Assembly: GCA_965208525.1 (NCBI GenBank)
Contig: OZ242340.1
Span: 3,534,001-3,598,000 of the forward strand
Reading direction: 5' to 3'
Source of the DNA: VXYL01 sp965208525
GTDB taxonomy: Bacteria > Pseudomonadota > Gammaproteobacteria > Pseudomonadales > Azotimanducaceae
Length of the DNA: 64,000 nt
Position 1 is the first letter of the stretch. The number at the start of each line of letters is the position of its first letter. The position numbers were made by a program, and so were the translations under genes. The notes beneath the pieces are model-generated. The model did no database searches. It saw only the letters and a list, made by a program, of their open reading frames with translations, and was not told the origin of the DNA. This document shows positions 54,130-62,480 of the stretch, in pieces.

Positions 54130-55081
54130 CGCCCCGATGGTGCGAACGCCTCGGTTCGGACCACCGAAGTCGGCGTTTCGGTGGAGCCTGGCATTGCTCC
54201 TGCTGCTGCTCTTCTTCGCCGCGCCTTCTGCCGCCGGGGCGTGGGGCGCGGAGGTGATCCATCGCGAGCAGTCGCTCTATCAGACCATCCTCGTCGTCCG
54301 CCGAGGCGACCTTCTGTGCCTGCAGTTCAGCACCCGGCAAGAACGGCGCAACCAATCCTGTCGCGACGAGACGGACCCCGACCGCTTGGTGTTCGGCTAC
54401 ACCCGCATGATGCTGGCCGCATTGCTGCTGAACCCAGAGCCGGAACGCATCTTCATGGCCGGCCTCGGTGGTGGCTCGCTGGTGGTGGCGCTGACGGACC
54501 TGCTGCCTGAAGCCACCATCGACGTGGTGGAGATTGATCCCGCCGTGGTGGACGTCGCACGCCGCTTCTTCGAGTTTGAGCCGGGCTCGCGCACAAGGGT
54601 GATCGTTCGCGATGCCAGGGTGTTCGCGAAACGGGCGCTCCGGGAGGGTGCCAGCTACGACCTCATCCTCCTCGACGCCTACGGTGGCGACTACATTCCG
54701 GAGCACCTGATGACCGCCGAATTCCTGGAGGAAATCGGGGCGCTTCTCGCGCCCGGTGGCGTGGTGGTGGCCAACACCTTTGCCCACAGCCAACTCTACG
54801 ACCACGAGAGCGTCACCTACCGGCAGGTGTTCGGGCCGTTCTACAACCTCAAGCGCAACGACAGCGACAACCGCATTGTCCTCGCGATGAACGACTCGCT
54901 GCCGCCGAAGGAACTGCTCACAAGCAACGCCAACCGCTGGCGGGGCGCGATGCGGCCGCTTGGGGTTCCGGTTGCCTCCTATCCAAGGGCGCTGACGACC
55001 CGCATCGACTGGGACCGGGACAAGCGGGCGCTGACGGACCAGTACTCGCCGGCGAACCTGCTGCGGGAAAGGCCGCGATGA
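54119..55081 (+). CDS. Spermidine synthase-like protein (separate catalytic domain)
   Basis: 320 residues from an ATG at 54119, which overlaps the membrane gene by 11 bases; alternative ATG at 54137. One N-terminal hydrophobic segment (SLALLLLLLFFAAPSAAGAWG) anchors or exports it. The SpeE-type Rossmann fold then shows HREQSLYQTILVV, RIFMAGLGGGSLVVAL, IDVVEIDPAVVDVARRFF, RVIVRDARVF and YDLILLDAYGGDYIPEHLMTAEFL. Being anchored in the membrane, true aminopropyl transfer is doubtful. Many such homologues are uncharacterised. Confidence 0.82.
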   Translation: MGADAPMVRTPRFGPPKSAFRWSLALLLLLLFFAAPSAAGAWGAEVIHREQSLYQTILVVRRGDLLCLQFSTRQERRNQSCRDETDPDRLVFGYTRMMLAALLLNPEPERIFMAGLGGGSLVVALTDLLPEATIDVVEIDPAVVDVARRFFEFEPGSRTRVIVRDARVFAKRALREGASYDLILLDAYGGDYIPEHLMTAEFLEEIGALLAPGGVVVANTFAHSQLYDHESVTYRQVFGPFYNLKRNDSDNRIVLAMNDSLPPKELLTSNANRWRGAMRPLGVPVASYPRALTTRIDWDRDKRALTDQYSPANLLRERPR

Positions 55082-55124
55082 GTGTTTGTCGAGGGGCCAG
55101 CACGCCTCGACCCCTTCGGTCGCA

Positions 55125-57263
55125 CTACAACCGCGCCTCCACCACCAAGCCCACCACCCGGTTCGAGTAGCGCGGCATCGTGCGCCCAGTCGTCAGGACG
55201 TTGCGGATCGTGTCCACCGCCACGCCATCGAACGCCCAGTCGGCACTTCGGTAGCGTTCGCCGTAGTAACGCAAGGCCAGCGTGACCCGGTCGCTGTAGC
55301 GGTATCGAGCGGTGAGGTCGATAGACCTTTGGCCCGAGACGAGAGCCGGGAAGACTGAGGTCCTCCCCGGCATCTCGCTCGACGAATGGATCGTCCGGTA
55401 CATGCCTTCCCCGGAAGAGCGTATGTACGCCACCGAGAGGTGCAGCCGGTCGTTTGCGAGCAAGCGGGACTCGAACGTGAGTCCGTGGGCAGCTACAGCG
55501 TCACGACTCGTGGACCACCAATCCGCCACGCCAAACAGCGCGCTTCCCGCGCTCGAAAAAGTGGCTCGTTGCCCGTCGTGGAAGCCGGTCACTGTGGCCT
55601 TCGTTCCAAGCGCATAGCTGAAGTCCATGCCCCAGCCTCGGTCCTCGTCATTGAGGCGGCCCAAGGCCGAGCCGGGGTAGCGGTTCCTGCGCTGATCCGC
55701 ATAGAGGCCGAGCGACAAGCCGGAACCGCCCAAATCACCATGCAGACGCGCCCTCCACCTGCGCTGTTCCCGTTCGGCTTGATGGAATCGCCTCGTACGC
55801 GGGTTGTTGGAGCCGTGTGCCCTAAATGCAGTTGCCTGACGGTCGCTCCGCGAGGCCTTGAGGGTCGCGCCCAGGCCGCGCCAACGGGCGGCGGCTTCGA
55901 GCCAGTGCCCTGCCTCTTCGTTGCGAACCACCTCCGGCTGCGAACCCAGCGAAACCTGTCGGCCAAGTGCGGCCTTCGAAGCACCCGCGGCGAGTCGAAT
56001 GCTACGCGGCAGCCGGTAGCTCAGGCGCAACTCCGTGCGGTGACGGTCTAAGCCGTGGGCGCGGTTGGCGCGGGCAGGCATCGGCACCAAGTCGCCGAGT
56101 ATCGGTGTCCACGTTCGCAGCGGAGTGCGGTTGTCGCGCTGCCATCGACGATACGACACATCGAGTCGCAGTCGCTCTGTGACGCGGGTTACTGCCCGCA
56201 CCGATCCCGCAAAACCATGAATGTGGCCTTCGAGACTCGGCGCTGGAAGTGGGGATCCAGCAAGAACATCTCCTGCGGTTCCGGAGACGAACACCTCGTC
56301 CTGATGGCCCCGCGACCACGACAGCCTGCTGTGGAAGCTAGTGCGTCCCAACGCCGAGCGTGCCGTCCAGGACAGCGTGCGGAGCGCGTTGCTCGGGGCG
56401 AGGGACTTGCGACCCACGGGTACCGGACCCGGATATGCACTCTCCCACGTCAGCGCCGGCGTGGCATTGGCGAAGCGTGCCTCGCGTGCCTCGACGGCAA
56501 GCAGCAGGGGACGTGCTCGGAAACTGGCGCGGACGCCAAGCGTCTCCGTCCGATACTCCACGGGCTTCGGCAGAATTGCCGCTTGGTAGAGGAAGTCGGC
56601 CCCCGTCTCCTCCGTGCCGCGCTTGGTATCGCGAAGATAGTCGGCGTGCAATCGCCACCCGGGGCTCGGCTCAAACCGCCAATCCGCGCCGAGGCGCTGC
56701 CGATGCGTAGCGAGGCGAAACGACGGCGCCAAACCCAGTTCGGTCATTTCGGCGGTGTCGTAGGCCTTGGTCCAATCTGCCGGCAGGGAAAGCGAGCCAC
56801 CGCCGCCTGCCACATACGGTGTGCGTCCATCGACCGCAACGTTGCGGGGCACCTCCCGCCATTGCAGCGCCGCCACGCCGGCATTCGGATCGGCCAACCG
56901 CATGCGAAACTGCCGTGCATCCAGCCCCAAATCCGAACCCTGGATACTGGCAATGCGACCCAGTTCGTCGCTATAGCGAGCATCGACGGCTACATCCGCA
57001 TAACTGCCAGCGCGGTCCAACCCGTTGTCGCGACCAAACCGAGGCTGCGACTCGCCCACCGCCAGCACGCCCGCCGCAACGTTGCCTTCGCGACGAAACG
57101 CGTCGTCAAACGGGCAAAGGCGACACCGCCATCGGTCTGTCTGCGCCTTGCTGTAGTCCGTTTGGAACACGTCCCCAAGGGCCGCGATTCCCGCCGCCGC
57201 GACGCCAAGCAGGGCAACGGCAACGCGCCATCTTCCAAACGGACAACACCGCCTTGCCTTCAT
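55125..57263 (-). CDS. MtrB/PioB-family outer-membrane porin of a cytochrome conduit
   Basis: 712 residues. Forms the beta-barrel sheath that lets a multiheme cytochrome pass electrons across the outer membrane. The N-terminus has a signal core (VAVALLGVAAAGIAALG), then a CxxC (CRLC, Cys47/Cys50) typical of MtrB/DmsF proteins. About 26 alternating beta strands follow (for example LGADWRFEPSPGWRLHADYLRD, LRLDVSYRRWQRDN, IDLTARYRYSDRVTLALRYYGERY), ending in an aromatic/hydrophobic strand, VVGLVVEARL. The ATG at 57261-57263 overlaps the decaheme gene stop as ATGA. No outer-surface MtrC/OmcA-type cytochrome is seen. Confidence 0.85.
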   Translation of the reverse strand: MKARRCCPFGRWRVAVALLGVAAAGIAALGDVFQTDYSKAQTDRWRCRLCPFDDAFRREGNVAAGVLAVGESQPRFGRDNGLDRAGSYADVAVDARYSDELGRIASIQGSDLGLDARQFRMRLADPNAGVAALQWREVPRNVAVDGRTPYVAGGGGSLSLPADWTKAYDTAEMTELGLAPSFRLATHRQRLGADWRFEPSPGWRLHADYLRDTKRGTEETGADFLYQAAILPKPVEYRTETLGVRASFRARPLLLAVEAREARFANATPALTWESAYPGPVPVGRKSLAPSNALRTLSWTARSALGRTSFHSRLSWSRGHQDEVFVSGTAGDVLAGSPLPAPSLEGHIHGFAGSVRAVTRVTERLRLDVSYRRWQRDNRTPLRTWTPILGDLVPMPARANRAHGLDRHRTELRLSYRLPRSIRLAAGASKAALGRQVSLGSQPEVVRNEEAGHWLEAAARWRGLGATLKASRSDRQATAFRAHGSNNPRTRRFHQAEREQRRWRARLHGDLGGSGLSLGLYADQRRNRYPGSALGRLNDEDRGWGMDFSYALGTKATVTGFHDGQRATFSSAGSALFGVADWWSTSRDAVAAHGLTFESRLLANDRLHLSVAYIRSSGEGMYRTIHSSSEMPGRTSVFPALVSGQRSIDLTARYRYSDRVTLALRYYGERYRSADWAFDGVAVDTIRNVLTTGRTMPRYSNRVVGLVVEARL

Positions 57264-58267
57264 CGCCGCAACCAAGCACCCGATGGATGGTTCGAGCCAT
57301 GCACCTCGGAATGGCAGTTCAGGCAGGCGTTGGCAAGCAGAAACTCCGACGCCGCTCCCGGCGGCAGTTGATCCGCCATCTGCGCCAAGCTGCGATGACC
57401 CACCGACGAGTGGCATTCCTGGCAAAGCTGAGGCGCCCGCCGCGTAAGCAACGCTGGCTGGTTCGAACCATGCGGTAGGTGGCATGTGAGGCAGTTCTCG
57501 GCGGCGGGAGGGTGCTCCCAGAGGAATGGCCCCCGCTTCTCGGCATGGCAGGCAAGGCAGTCCTCGTTCACTCCGTCGTGCAGGGCCAGCGCCTCCCCTG
57601 CCCCGCCGTGTGGGTCGTGGCAGTCTCGACAGAGGAGCTGCCCCTGCCGCAGCGGATGCGACGAGCGCTTCAAAGCGTCCGCGAGGACGCTGCCGTGGCA
57701 CGCACCACACACCTGCCCCTGCGTACCAGGCATGCGCACCGGGTCCGTGTCGGCATGCAGGCGGTGGCAGTCCGCACACGCAAGGTCAGCCTCCTCGTGG
57801 GGGCTGCCCAGCCAATGGGCACGCTCGTAGGTCTCGTGGCAGGCAAGACAAAGCGCATTCTGCAACGCCGCCGTCGCATTGCCGCGCCGCCCAAAGTTCA
57901 GCATCGGCTCGCGACGGGCGCCGTCCGGCAGCATCCGGCGGTCGTGCTCCCCCGCCGGTCCGTGGCACGACTCGCACTGCAAGCCGCCCGGCGCAGGGGT
58001 CGCAACATCCACCGCAAATGGCGATCCCGCAATGGCTGGGTGCCCGTGTACAGTGGCGAACAACTCCAAGGTAGGAAACGGTTCCTCCTCGTCATGACAG
58101 CCGAGGCAGCCATCCGCCCCGCGACGGGAGTAGTCGCCACTCGCGAGCTTCTGCACGAGTTCCTCGTGGGCGTCGGCCCGATCGGGCTGGCCGCCGGGCG
58201 CAGCCGCTAGAAGCACCACGGTGGTCGCAAGAACGGCCCGCAGCGAAACGCCATCGCTCAAGCGCAA
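57260..58267 (-). CDS. Periplasmic decaheme c-type cytochrome (DmsE/MtrA family)
   Basis: 335 residues from a TTG at 58265-58267; another TTG is two codons on, and upstream in-frame codons offer no ATG/GTG that makes a signal. Export signal SLRAVLATTVVLLAAAP. Ten CxxCH heme motifs are present in order: CLGCH, CESCH, CLACH, CADCH, CGACH, CRDCH, CLACH, CLTCH, CQECH, CLNCH. This count and spacing match DmsE/MtrA. It is coupled to the MtrB-like porin gene and divergent from a diheme cytochrome gene, the classical conduit arrangement. Confidence 0.93.
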   Translation of the reverse strand: MRLSDGVSLRAVLATTVVLLAAAPGGQPDRADAHEELVQKLASGDYSRRGADGCLGCHDEEEPFPTLELFATVHGHPAIAGSPFAVDVATPAPGGLQCESCHGPAGEHDRRMLPDGARREPMLNFGRRGNATAALQNALCLACHETYERAHWLGSPHEEADLACADCHRLHADTDPVRMPGTQGQVCGACHGSVLADALKRSSHPLRQGQLLCRDCHDPHGGAGEALALHDGVNEDCLACHAEKRGPFLWEHPPAAENCLTCHLPHGSNQPALLTRRAPQLCQECHSSVGHRSLAQMADQLPPGAASEFLLANACLNCHSEVHGSNHPSGAWLRR

Positions 58268-58322
58268 GCCCCACCGCGAACTCCATCTGCGGCGGCCTTG
58301 CCCAACGCGGCTATCCCGGTGA

Positions 58323-59018
58323 ATGATGAACCCTCCACACCATCTGCTCGCGCTGCACGCACCACGCCACACAGTGTCAACAACACCGGACAGCCGCACA
58401 AGAGTAGCCGCACGACGGGTGTCGCTCTGCATGTGCATTGCACTTGCCGTTCCCGCCGGTGCGGCCGCAGCGCAGACGGATGGAGCCGACATTGCCGGTG
58501 CCTGCGACGACTGCCACGGCACCGACGGCCGCAGCGAGAAGCCTGACATTCCCTCCATTGCCGGTTTCTCGGAGTTCGCCATCATGGACCTGATGCAAAC
58601 CTACCGCGACGGCATGCGCGAGGGTCGGCGCATGAAACGCACAGACGGCACCGAGACCGACATGGTGGAAGTGAGTCGTACGATCACCGACGAAGAGCTA
58701 GAAGCCGTGGCGCTGCACTACGCCGACAAGACCTGGACACCGCACCGTCAGCCCTTCGACGCCCAACGCGCCCAGCGCGGCAAGGCGGTGCATCGAGTCA
58801 AGTGCGCCAAATGCCACATCGAAGGCGGCAGCATCCCAGAAGCAGACCTCGCCATCCTCGCCGGTCAATGGCGCGATTACCTGACCTCCCAGTTTCAAGC
58901 CTTCGACGACAGAACCCGTCGCATGGTCCCCAAGATGGAAAGCAAGTACGAATCCCTGTCGGACGCCGACAAGCAGGCGCTGGTCGAGTTCTACGTCAGC
59001 GCCGGCGGACAACCCTAG
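58323..59018 (+). CDS. Diheme cytochrome c (c4/c553-like)
   Basis: 231 residues from the ATG at 58323; a GTG at 58419 would shorten an otherwise long signal region (SLCMCIALAVPAGAAAAQ). Two monoheme cytochrome c domains: CDDCH at residues 61-65 and CAKCH at 161-165, each followed by a methionine-bearing region (GMREGRRMKR, MVPKMESKYESLSDADKQALVEFY). It should shuttle electrons in the periplasm. Divergent from the decaheme cytochrome operon across about 55 bp, so a shared regulatory region is likely. Confidence 0.9.
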   Translation: MMNPPHHLLALHAPRHTVSTTPDSRTRVAARRVSLCMCIALAVPAGAAAAQTDGADIAGACDDCHGTDGRSEKPDIPSIAGFSEFAIMDLMQTYRDGMREGRRMKRTDGTETDMVEVSRTITDEELEAVALHYADKTWTPHRQPFDAQRAQRGKAVHRVKCAKCHIEGGSIPEADLAILAGQWRDYLTSQFQAFDDRTRRMVPKMESKYESLSDADKQALVEFYVSAGGQP

Positions 59019-59033
59019 CGCCAGGAGCCAAGC

Positions 59034-60617
59034 ATGAACTGGGATTTCCCTTACGCGTCGCGTCGAGCGCCCGTTCTGGCGCGAAACGTCGTCGCCACTT
59101 CGCAACCGCTTGCCGCCCAAGCGGGGCTTGATGCCATGCGGCGGGGTGGCAATGCCGTCGACGCGGCGCTTGCCGCAGCCATCACGCTTACAGTTGTCGA
59201 ACCGTCGATGAACGGGGTTGGCAGCGACGCTTTCGCCATCATCTGGGACGGTGAAGCGATCAGCGGCATCAACGGCTCGGGGCGCTCGCCGGCCGGATGG
59301 ACCCCGGAACGCTTTGGCGGCCTCGCCGAGATGCCGATGCACGGTTGGGACGCGGTGACCGTGCCGGGTTGCGTGAGCGTTTGGGTAGCACTCTCGGAGC
59401 GCTTCGGCCGCTTGCCCTTCGCCGACCTTTTCGAGGCGCCGATTCGCTATGCCAGAGACGGTTTCCACGTCGGCCACAAGACCGCGGCTGGATGGCGCCA
59501 CGCCGCCGAGACCTTGGGCGAGTTTCCAGCCTTCCGCGAGCACTTTCTGCCGAGCGGGAAGGCGCCGGCACCAGGGGAGAAGTTCCATCGCCGCGATCTG
59601 GCCGACACCCTGATGCGCATCGCCGAGACCAAGGGCGATGCGCTCTACCGCGGCGAATTGGCCGCGCGCATCGCCGCCGCCGCTGCTGCGGGAGGCGGTG
59701 CGATGACCGATGACGACCTCGCAGCACACCAGTGCGACTGGGTAGATCCCATCGCCCAGCCCTACCGCGACGTGGAACTGCTCGAAATCCCCCCTAATGG
59801 CCAAGGGCTGGCGGCGCAGATCGCCCTTGCCATTCTTGAACACCAAGGCGCTGCCTCGCTCGAGCCAGGCTGCGCGGATTGGACGCACCTGCAAGTCGAG
59901 GCCATGAAGATCGCCATCCGCGCCGCCTTCGACCACTTCGCCGATCCACGGGCGATGAAGCTGCCGCCAGAAGCCCTGCTCGAACGCGACTCGATTCGTC
60001 GCGCTGCTGCGACCATCTCGCGCGCGACTGCCGCGCCCCTGCCGCCGGTCGCCCTGCCGGTAAGCCACGACACCGTGTATCTCACCGCCGCCGACGAAGA
60101 AGGCCGCATGGTCTCCATGATCCAGTCGAACTACATGGGGTTCGGCTCCGGCATCGTCATCCCGGGCACCGGCATTGCCATGCAGAACCGGGGCGCTGGC
60201 TTCACGTTGCAGCCGGGGCACCCGAACGAGGTCGGCCCGAACAAGCGCCCCTTCCACACCATCATCCCCGGCTTCGTCACCAGGGCCGGCGTCCCCGCCA
60301 TGAGCTTCGGCGTGATGGGCGGCCACATGCAGCACCAAGGCCATGTGCAGATGGTCACCCGCATCTTCGACCACCACGAAAACCCGCAAGCCGCCTCCGA
60401 TGCCCCCCGTTGGCACGTCACGCCGGATTTCCAGCTCGCCCTAGAGTCCGGTTTCCCTCAATCCGTCGCCCAAGACCTCGCCAGCCGAGGCCACACCGTC
60501 GGCATCGTGGAAGCGGAAGGGGTCTTCGGCGGTGCCCAGCTCATCTACCGCATGGAGGACGGCGGTTACTGCGCGGCCTCGGATCACCGCAAGGAGGGTG
60601 CCGCCGTCGGCTTCTAG
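59034..60617 (+). CDS. Gamma-glutamyltransferase-family protein
   Basis: 527-residue Ntn-hydrolase precursor. VVATSQPLAAQAGLDAMRRGGNAVDAALAAA and NGVGSDAFAIIWDG are the N-terminal family blocks. The predicted autocleavage nucleophile is Thr347 in SHDTVYLTAADEEGRMVSMI, aligning with the TTH-type motif of GGT. The glycine-rich loop and MSFGVMGGHMQHQGHVQ complete the active site. No signal peptide, unlike classical periplasmic GGT, so it may be a cytoplasmic acylase-like relative. The stop TAG lies inside the terminal repeat of the MITE-like element. Confidence 0.9.
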   Translation: MNWDFPYASRRAPVLARNVVATSQPLAAQAGLDAMRRGGNAVDAALAAAITLTVVEPSMNGVGSDAFAIIWDGEAISGINGSGRSPAGWTPERFGGLAEMPMHGWDAVTVPGCVSVWVALSERFGRLPFADLFEAPIRYARDGFHVGHKTAAGWRHAAETLGEFPAFREHFLPSGKAPAPGEKFHRRDLADTLMRIAETKGDALYRGELAARIAAAAAAGGGAMTDDDLAAHQCDWVDPIAQPYRDVELLEIPPNGQGLAAQIALAILEHQGAASLEPGCADWTHLQVEAMKIAIRAAFDHFADPRAMKLPPEALLERDSIRRAAATISRATAAPLPPVALPVSHDTVYLTAADEEGRMVSMIQSNYMGFGSGIVIPGTGIAMQNRGAGFTLQPGHPNEVGPNKRPFHTIIPGFVTRAGVPAMSFGVMGGHMQHQGHVQMVTRIFDHHENPQAASDAPRWHVTPDFQLALESGFPQSVAQDLASRGHTVGIVEAEGVFGGAQLIYRMEDGGYCAASDHRKEGAAVGF

Positions 60618-60777
60618 TGTGCCGTCCCACAAATTCGTGGTACTTCGGGATGCCAAATGCAGGCACTCAACGACCTCTCGGGGCGAGTCCCACGCGGTAC
60701 ATCCTCGCCTTCTCCGACATTGTTGCACCAGCCAACGTCCAGCTCGAAGGGTTACGAATTTCGGGACGCCACACTAG
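60614..60777 (+). mobile_element. MITE-like element, copy 2
   Basis: 164 bp with terminal inverted repeats CTAGTGTGCCGTCCC (left) and CTAGTGTGGCGTCCC (right, inverted), 14 of 15 identical. Interior aligns with copy 1 at 39646-39811 along its length. No coding capacity for a transposase. It supplies the stop codon of the gamma-glutamyltransferase gene. Confidence 0.78.
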
Positions 60778-60992
60778 GTCTAGGTAGGTCGGAGTTGGGT
60801 CCGGACCCCAAGCGCAAGCGAAGGGTTGTTGGCGTTAGTTCGCACGCGTTCGTAGGGCCGACCCTTGTGGTCGCCCGTGTTCGTATGATGTACGGCCTCG
60901 GCTTGGCCAACACGGCGACCACAAGGGTCGCTTCTACGGTGCGAGCCACATCATCAGGTGCGAGCCGCACCGTCGGGAAGGGGAACAACTGC
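60618..60992. other. Intergenic region with MITE-like element and inverted repeat
   Basis: 375 bp. The left part is MITE-like copy 2. The right part has an inverted repeat at 60852-60937. The GGGAAGGGG before 60993 serves as ribosome-binding site for the MFS gene; its promoter probably lies between the two repeats. Confidence 0.6.
60852..60937. repeat. Long imperfect inverted repeat upstream of the MFS gene
   Basis: Arms contain CGACCCTTGTGGTCGCC (left, near 60859-60875) and GGCGACCACAAGGGTCG (right, near 60914-60930). Similarity extends outward to GTAG / CTAC and inward to GTGTT / AACAC. About 25 bp separate the arms. Confidence 0.8.
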
Positions 60993-62417
60993 ATGACCGA
61001 GACGACTGCTGCTCGGCCCTTGTCATTGGCGGGAACACCGGCGGCGAAGCCGCTCGGTTACTACAGTTGGACCATGGGGCAGTGCTCCCGGGATCCGCTC
61101 TACATCATGGTCATCATCTACATTTTCTTCCCGTATTTCAGCAACGTGGTGGTGGGCGACCCGGTGCGCGGGCAGACCCTCATCGGTTATCTGAACGCCA
61201 GCGCGGGATTCGCGATGGCGCTGACGATTCCATTCATGGGCGCCATCGCCGACAAGATCGGCCGGCGCAAGCCGTGGATCGCCGCGAGCCATGTGATCCT
61301 CGCCGTGGTGGCGATCCTGATCTGGTGGATTCTCCCGGGTGGCGCTGGGCTCGGTGTCGGCGTCGGCTTCGCCTTGCTGCTGGTGCTGCTGATCGCCTTC
61401 GGCTATTCCGAGGTGTTCCACAACGCGATGCTGCCGAGCGTGACGCCAGCGGACAAGGCAGGACTGGTGTCGGGGCTTGCGTTTTCCGCCGGCAACATGT
61501 CGGCGATTTTCCTGCTCATTTTCGTGCTGTTTGCGTTCGCCCTGCCGGGAACGCAGCCTTGGCCCTTCCTTCCGGATGCGCCGCTGTTCGGCATCGACCA
61601 GGCGACCCACGAGCACGACCGCATTGTCGGCCCGATCGGCGGCATTTGGCTGGCCGTCGCAACCCTGCCCTTGCTGATTTTCACGCCGGACGGCGTGCGC
61701 TCGCCAGAGAGCATTCTCGAAAGCGTGCGACGCGGCATCCGGGAAGTGGTGCACACCGTCCGCCGCCTCGACCACTACGCCAACATCGCCGTGTATCTGG
61801 TGGCGCGCATGTTCTTCAACGACGGCATGGCTGGCGTCCTCGTCTTCAACGGCGTGTACGCATCCGGCATCTTCGGCTGGGACACCACGACGATGCTCAT
61901 CCTGGGGGTGTGCACCTCCGGCTCGGCGATGGTCGGCGCCTGGCTCGGCGGTCTGCTCGATGACCGGCTTGGCTCCATCCGCACCCTCAAGGTCTCCATC
62001 GCGATGACGACGCTGATCCTTCTGGCGCTAGTGTCGATGGGGCCGGGCGTAGTGCTGTTCGCGGTGGATGTCGGCATGGAGCCGCTCTGGGCCGTGCCCT
62101 ACTTCCACACCCCGGCTGAGCTCATCTACTTCCTCACCTTCCAGGTCTTTGCCCTGTTCTTCGTGACGGCGCTGTCGGCATCCCGCACCCTCATGGCCAA
62201 ACTCTCGCCGCCGCAGATGGCAACGCAGTTCTTTGGTCTTTACAGCCTGAGCGGCACCGTGACGGCGTTCCTCGCCCCGCTGATGGTGGCCACCACAACG
62301 GCGTGGTTCAGCTCCCAGCGCGCCGGCTTCGCCTCCCTCATCATCCTCATGCTGATCGGCGCCGCGATGCTGTTCTGGGTGAGGGAAGAACAGGCGACTC
62401 CGGCACCGGCCCGGTAG
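60993..62417 (+). CDS. MFS transporter
   Basis: 474 residues from an ATG with GGGAAGGGG upstream; a longer frame (from 60657) reads through the MITE and is rejected. About 12 transmembrane helices. The MFS loop 2-3 motif is GAIADKIGRRKPW, and YSEVFHNAMLPSVTPADKAGLVSG and LGGLLDDRLGSIRTLK are further family loops. Resembles the UMF1/Atg22-like and sugar-efflux type (PMLPSVTP..G). Substrate unknown; a vacuole-effluxer-like amino-acid exporter is possible. Confidence 0.88.
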   Translation: MTETTAARPLSLAGTPAAKPLGYYSWTMGQCSRDPLYIMVIIYIFFPYFSNVVVGDPVRGQTLIGYLNASAGFAMALTIPFMGAIADKIGRRKPWIAASHVILAVVAILIWWILPGGAGLGVGVGFALLLVLLIAFGYSEVFHNAMLPSVTPADKAGLVSGLAFSAGNMSAIFLLIFVLFAFALPGTQPWPFLPDAPLFGIDQATHEHDRIVGPIGGIWLAVATLPLLIFTPDGVRSPESILESVRRGIREVVHTVRRLDHYANIAVYLVARMFFNDGMAGVLVFNGVYASGIFGWDTTTMLILGVCTSGSAMVGAWLGGLLDDRLGSIRTLKVSIAMTTLILLALVSMGPGVVLFAVDVGMEPLWAVPYFHTPAELIYFLTFQVFALFFVTALSASRTLMAKLSPPQMATQFFGLYSLSGTVTAFLAPLMVATTTAWFSSQRAGFASLIILMLIGAAMLFWVREEQATPAPAR

Positions 62418-62480
62418 CGCGCCGCCCTCCAAGCGGCGAGGGCGTATGATGGGCAGACCACGAGGAAGGGAGGCCAAGCA

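Noticed and set aside
56055..57371. 438-codon plus-strand frame opposite the MtrB-like gene
   Set aside because: No domain or ribosome-binding site; the minus frame has the CxxC, barrel strands and coupling to the decaheme gene.
60657..60992. 5' extension of the MFS transporter
   Set aside because: It reads through the MITE-like element and an inverted repeat. The ATG at 60993 has a strong site and begins family-like sequence.
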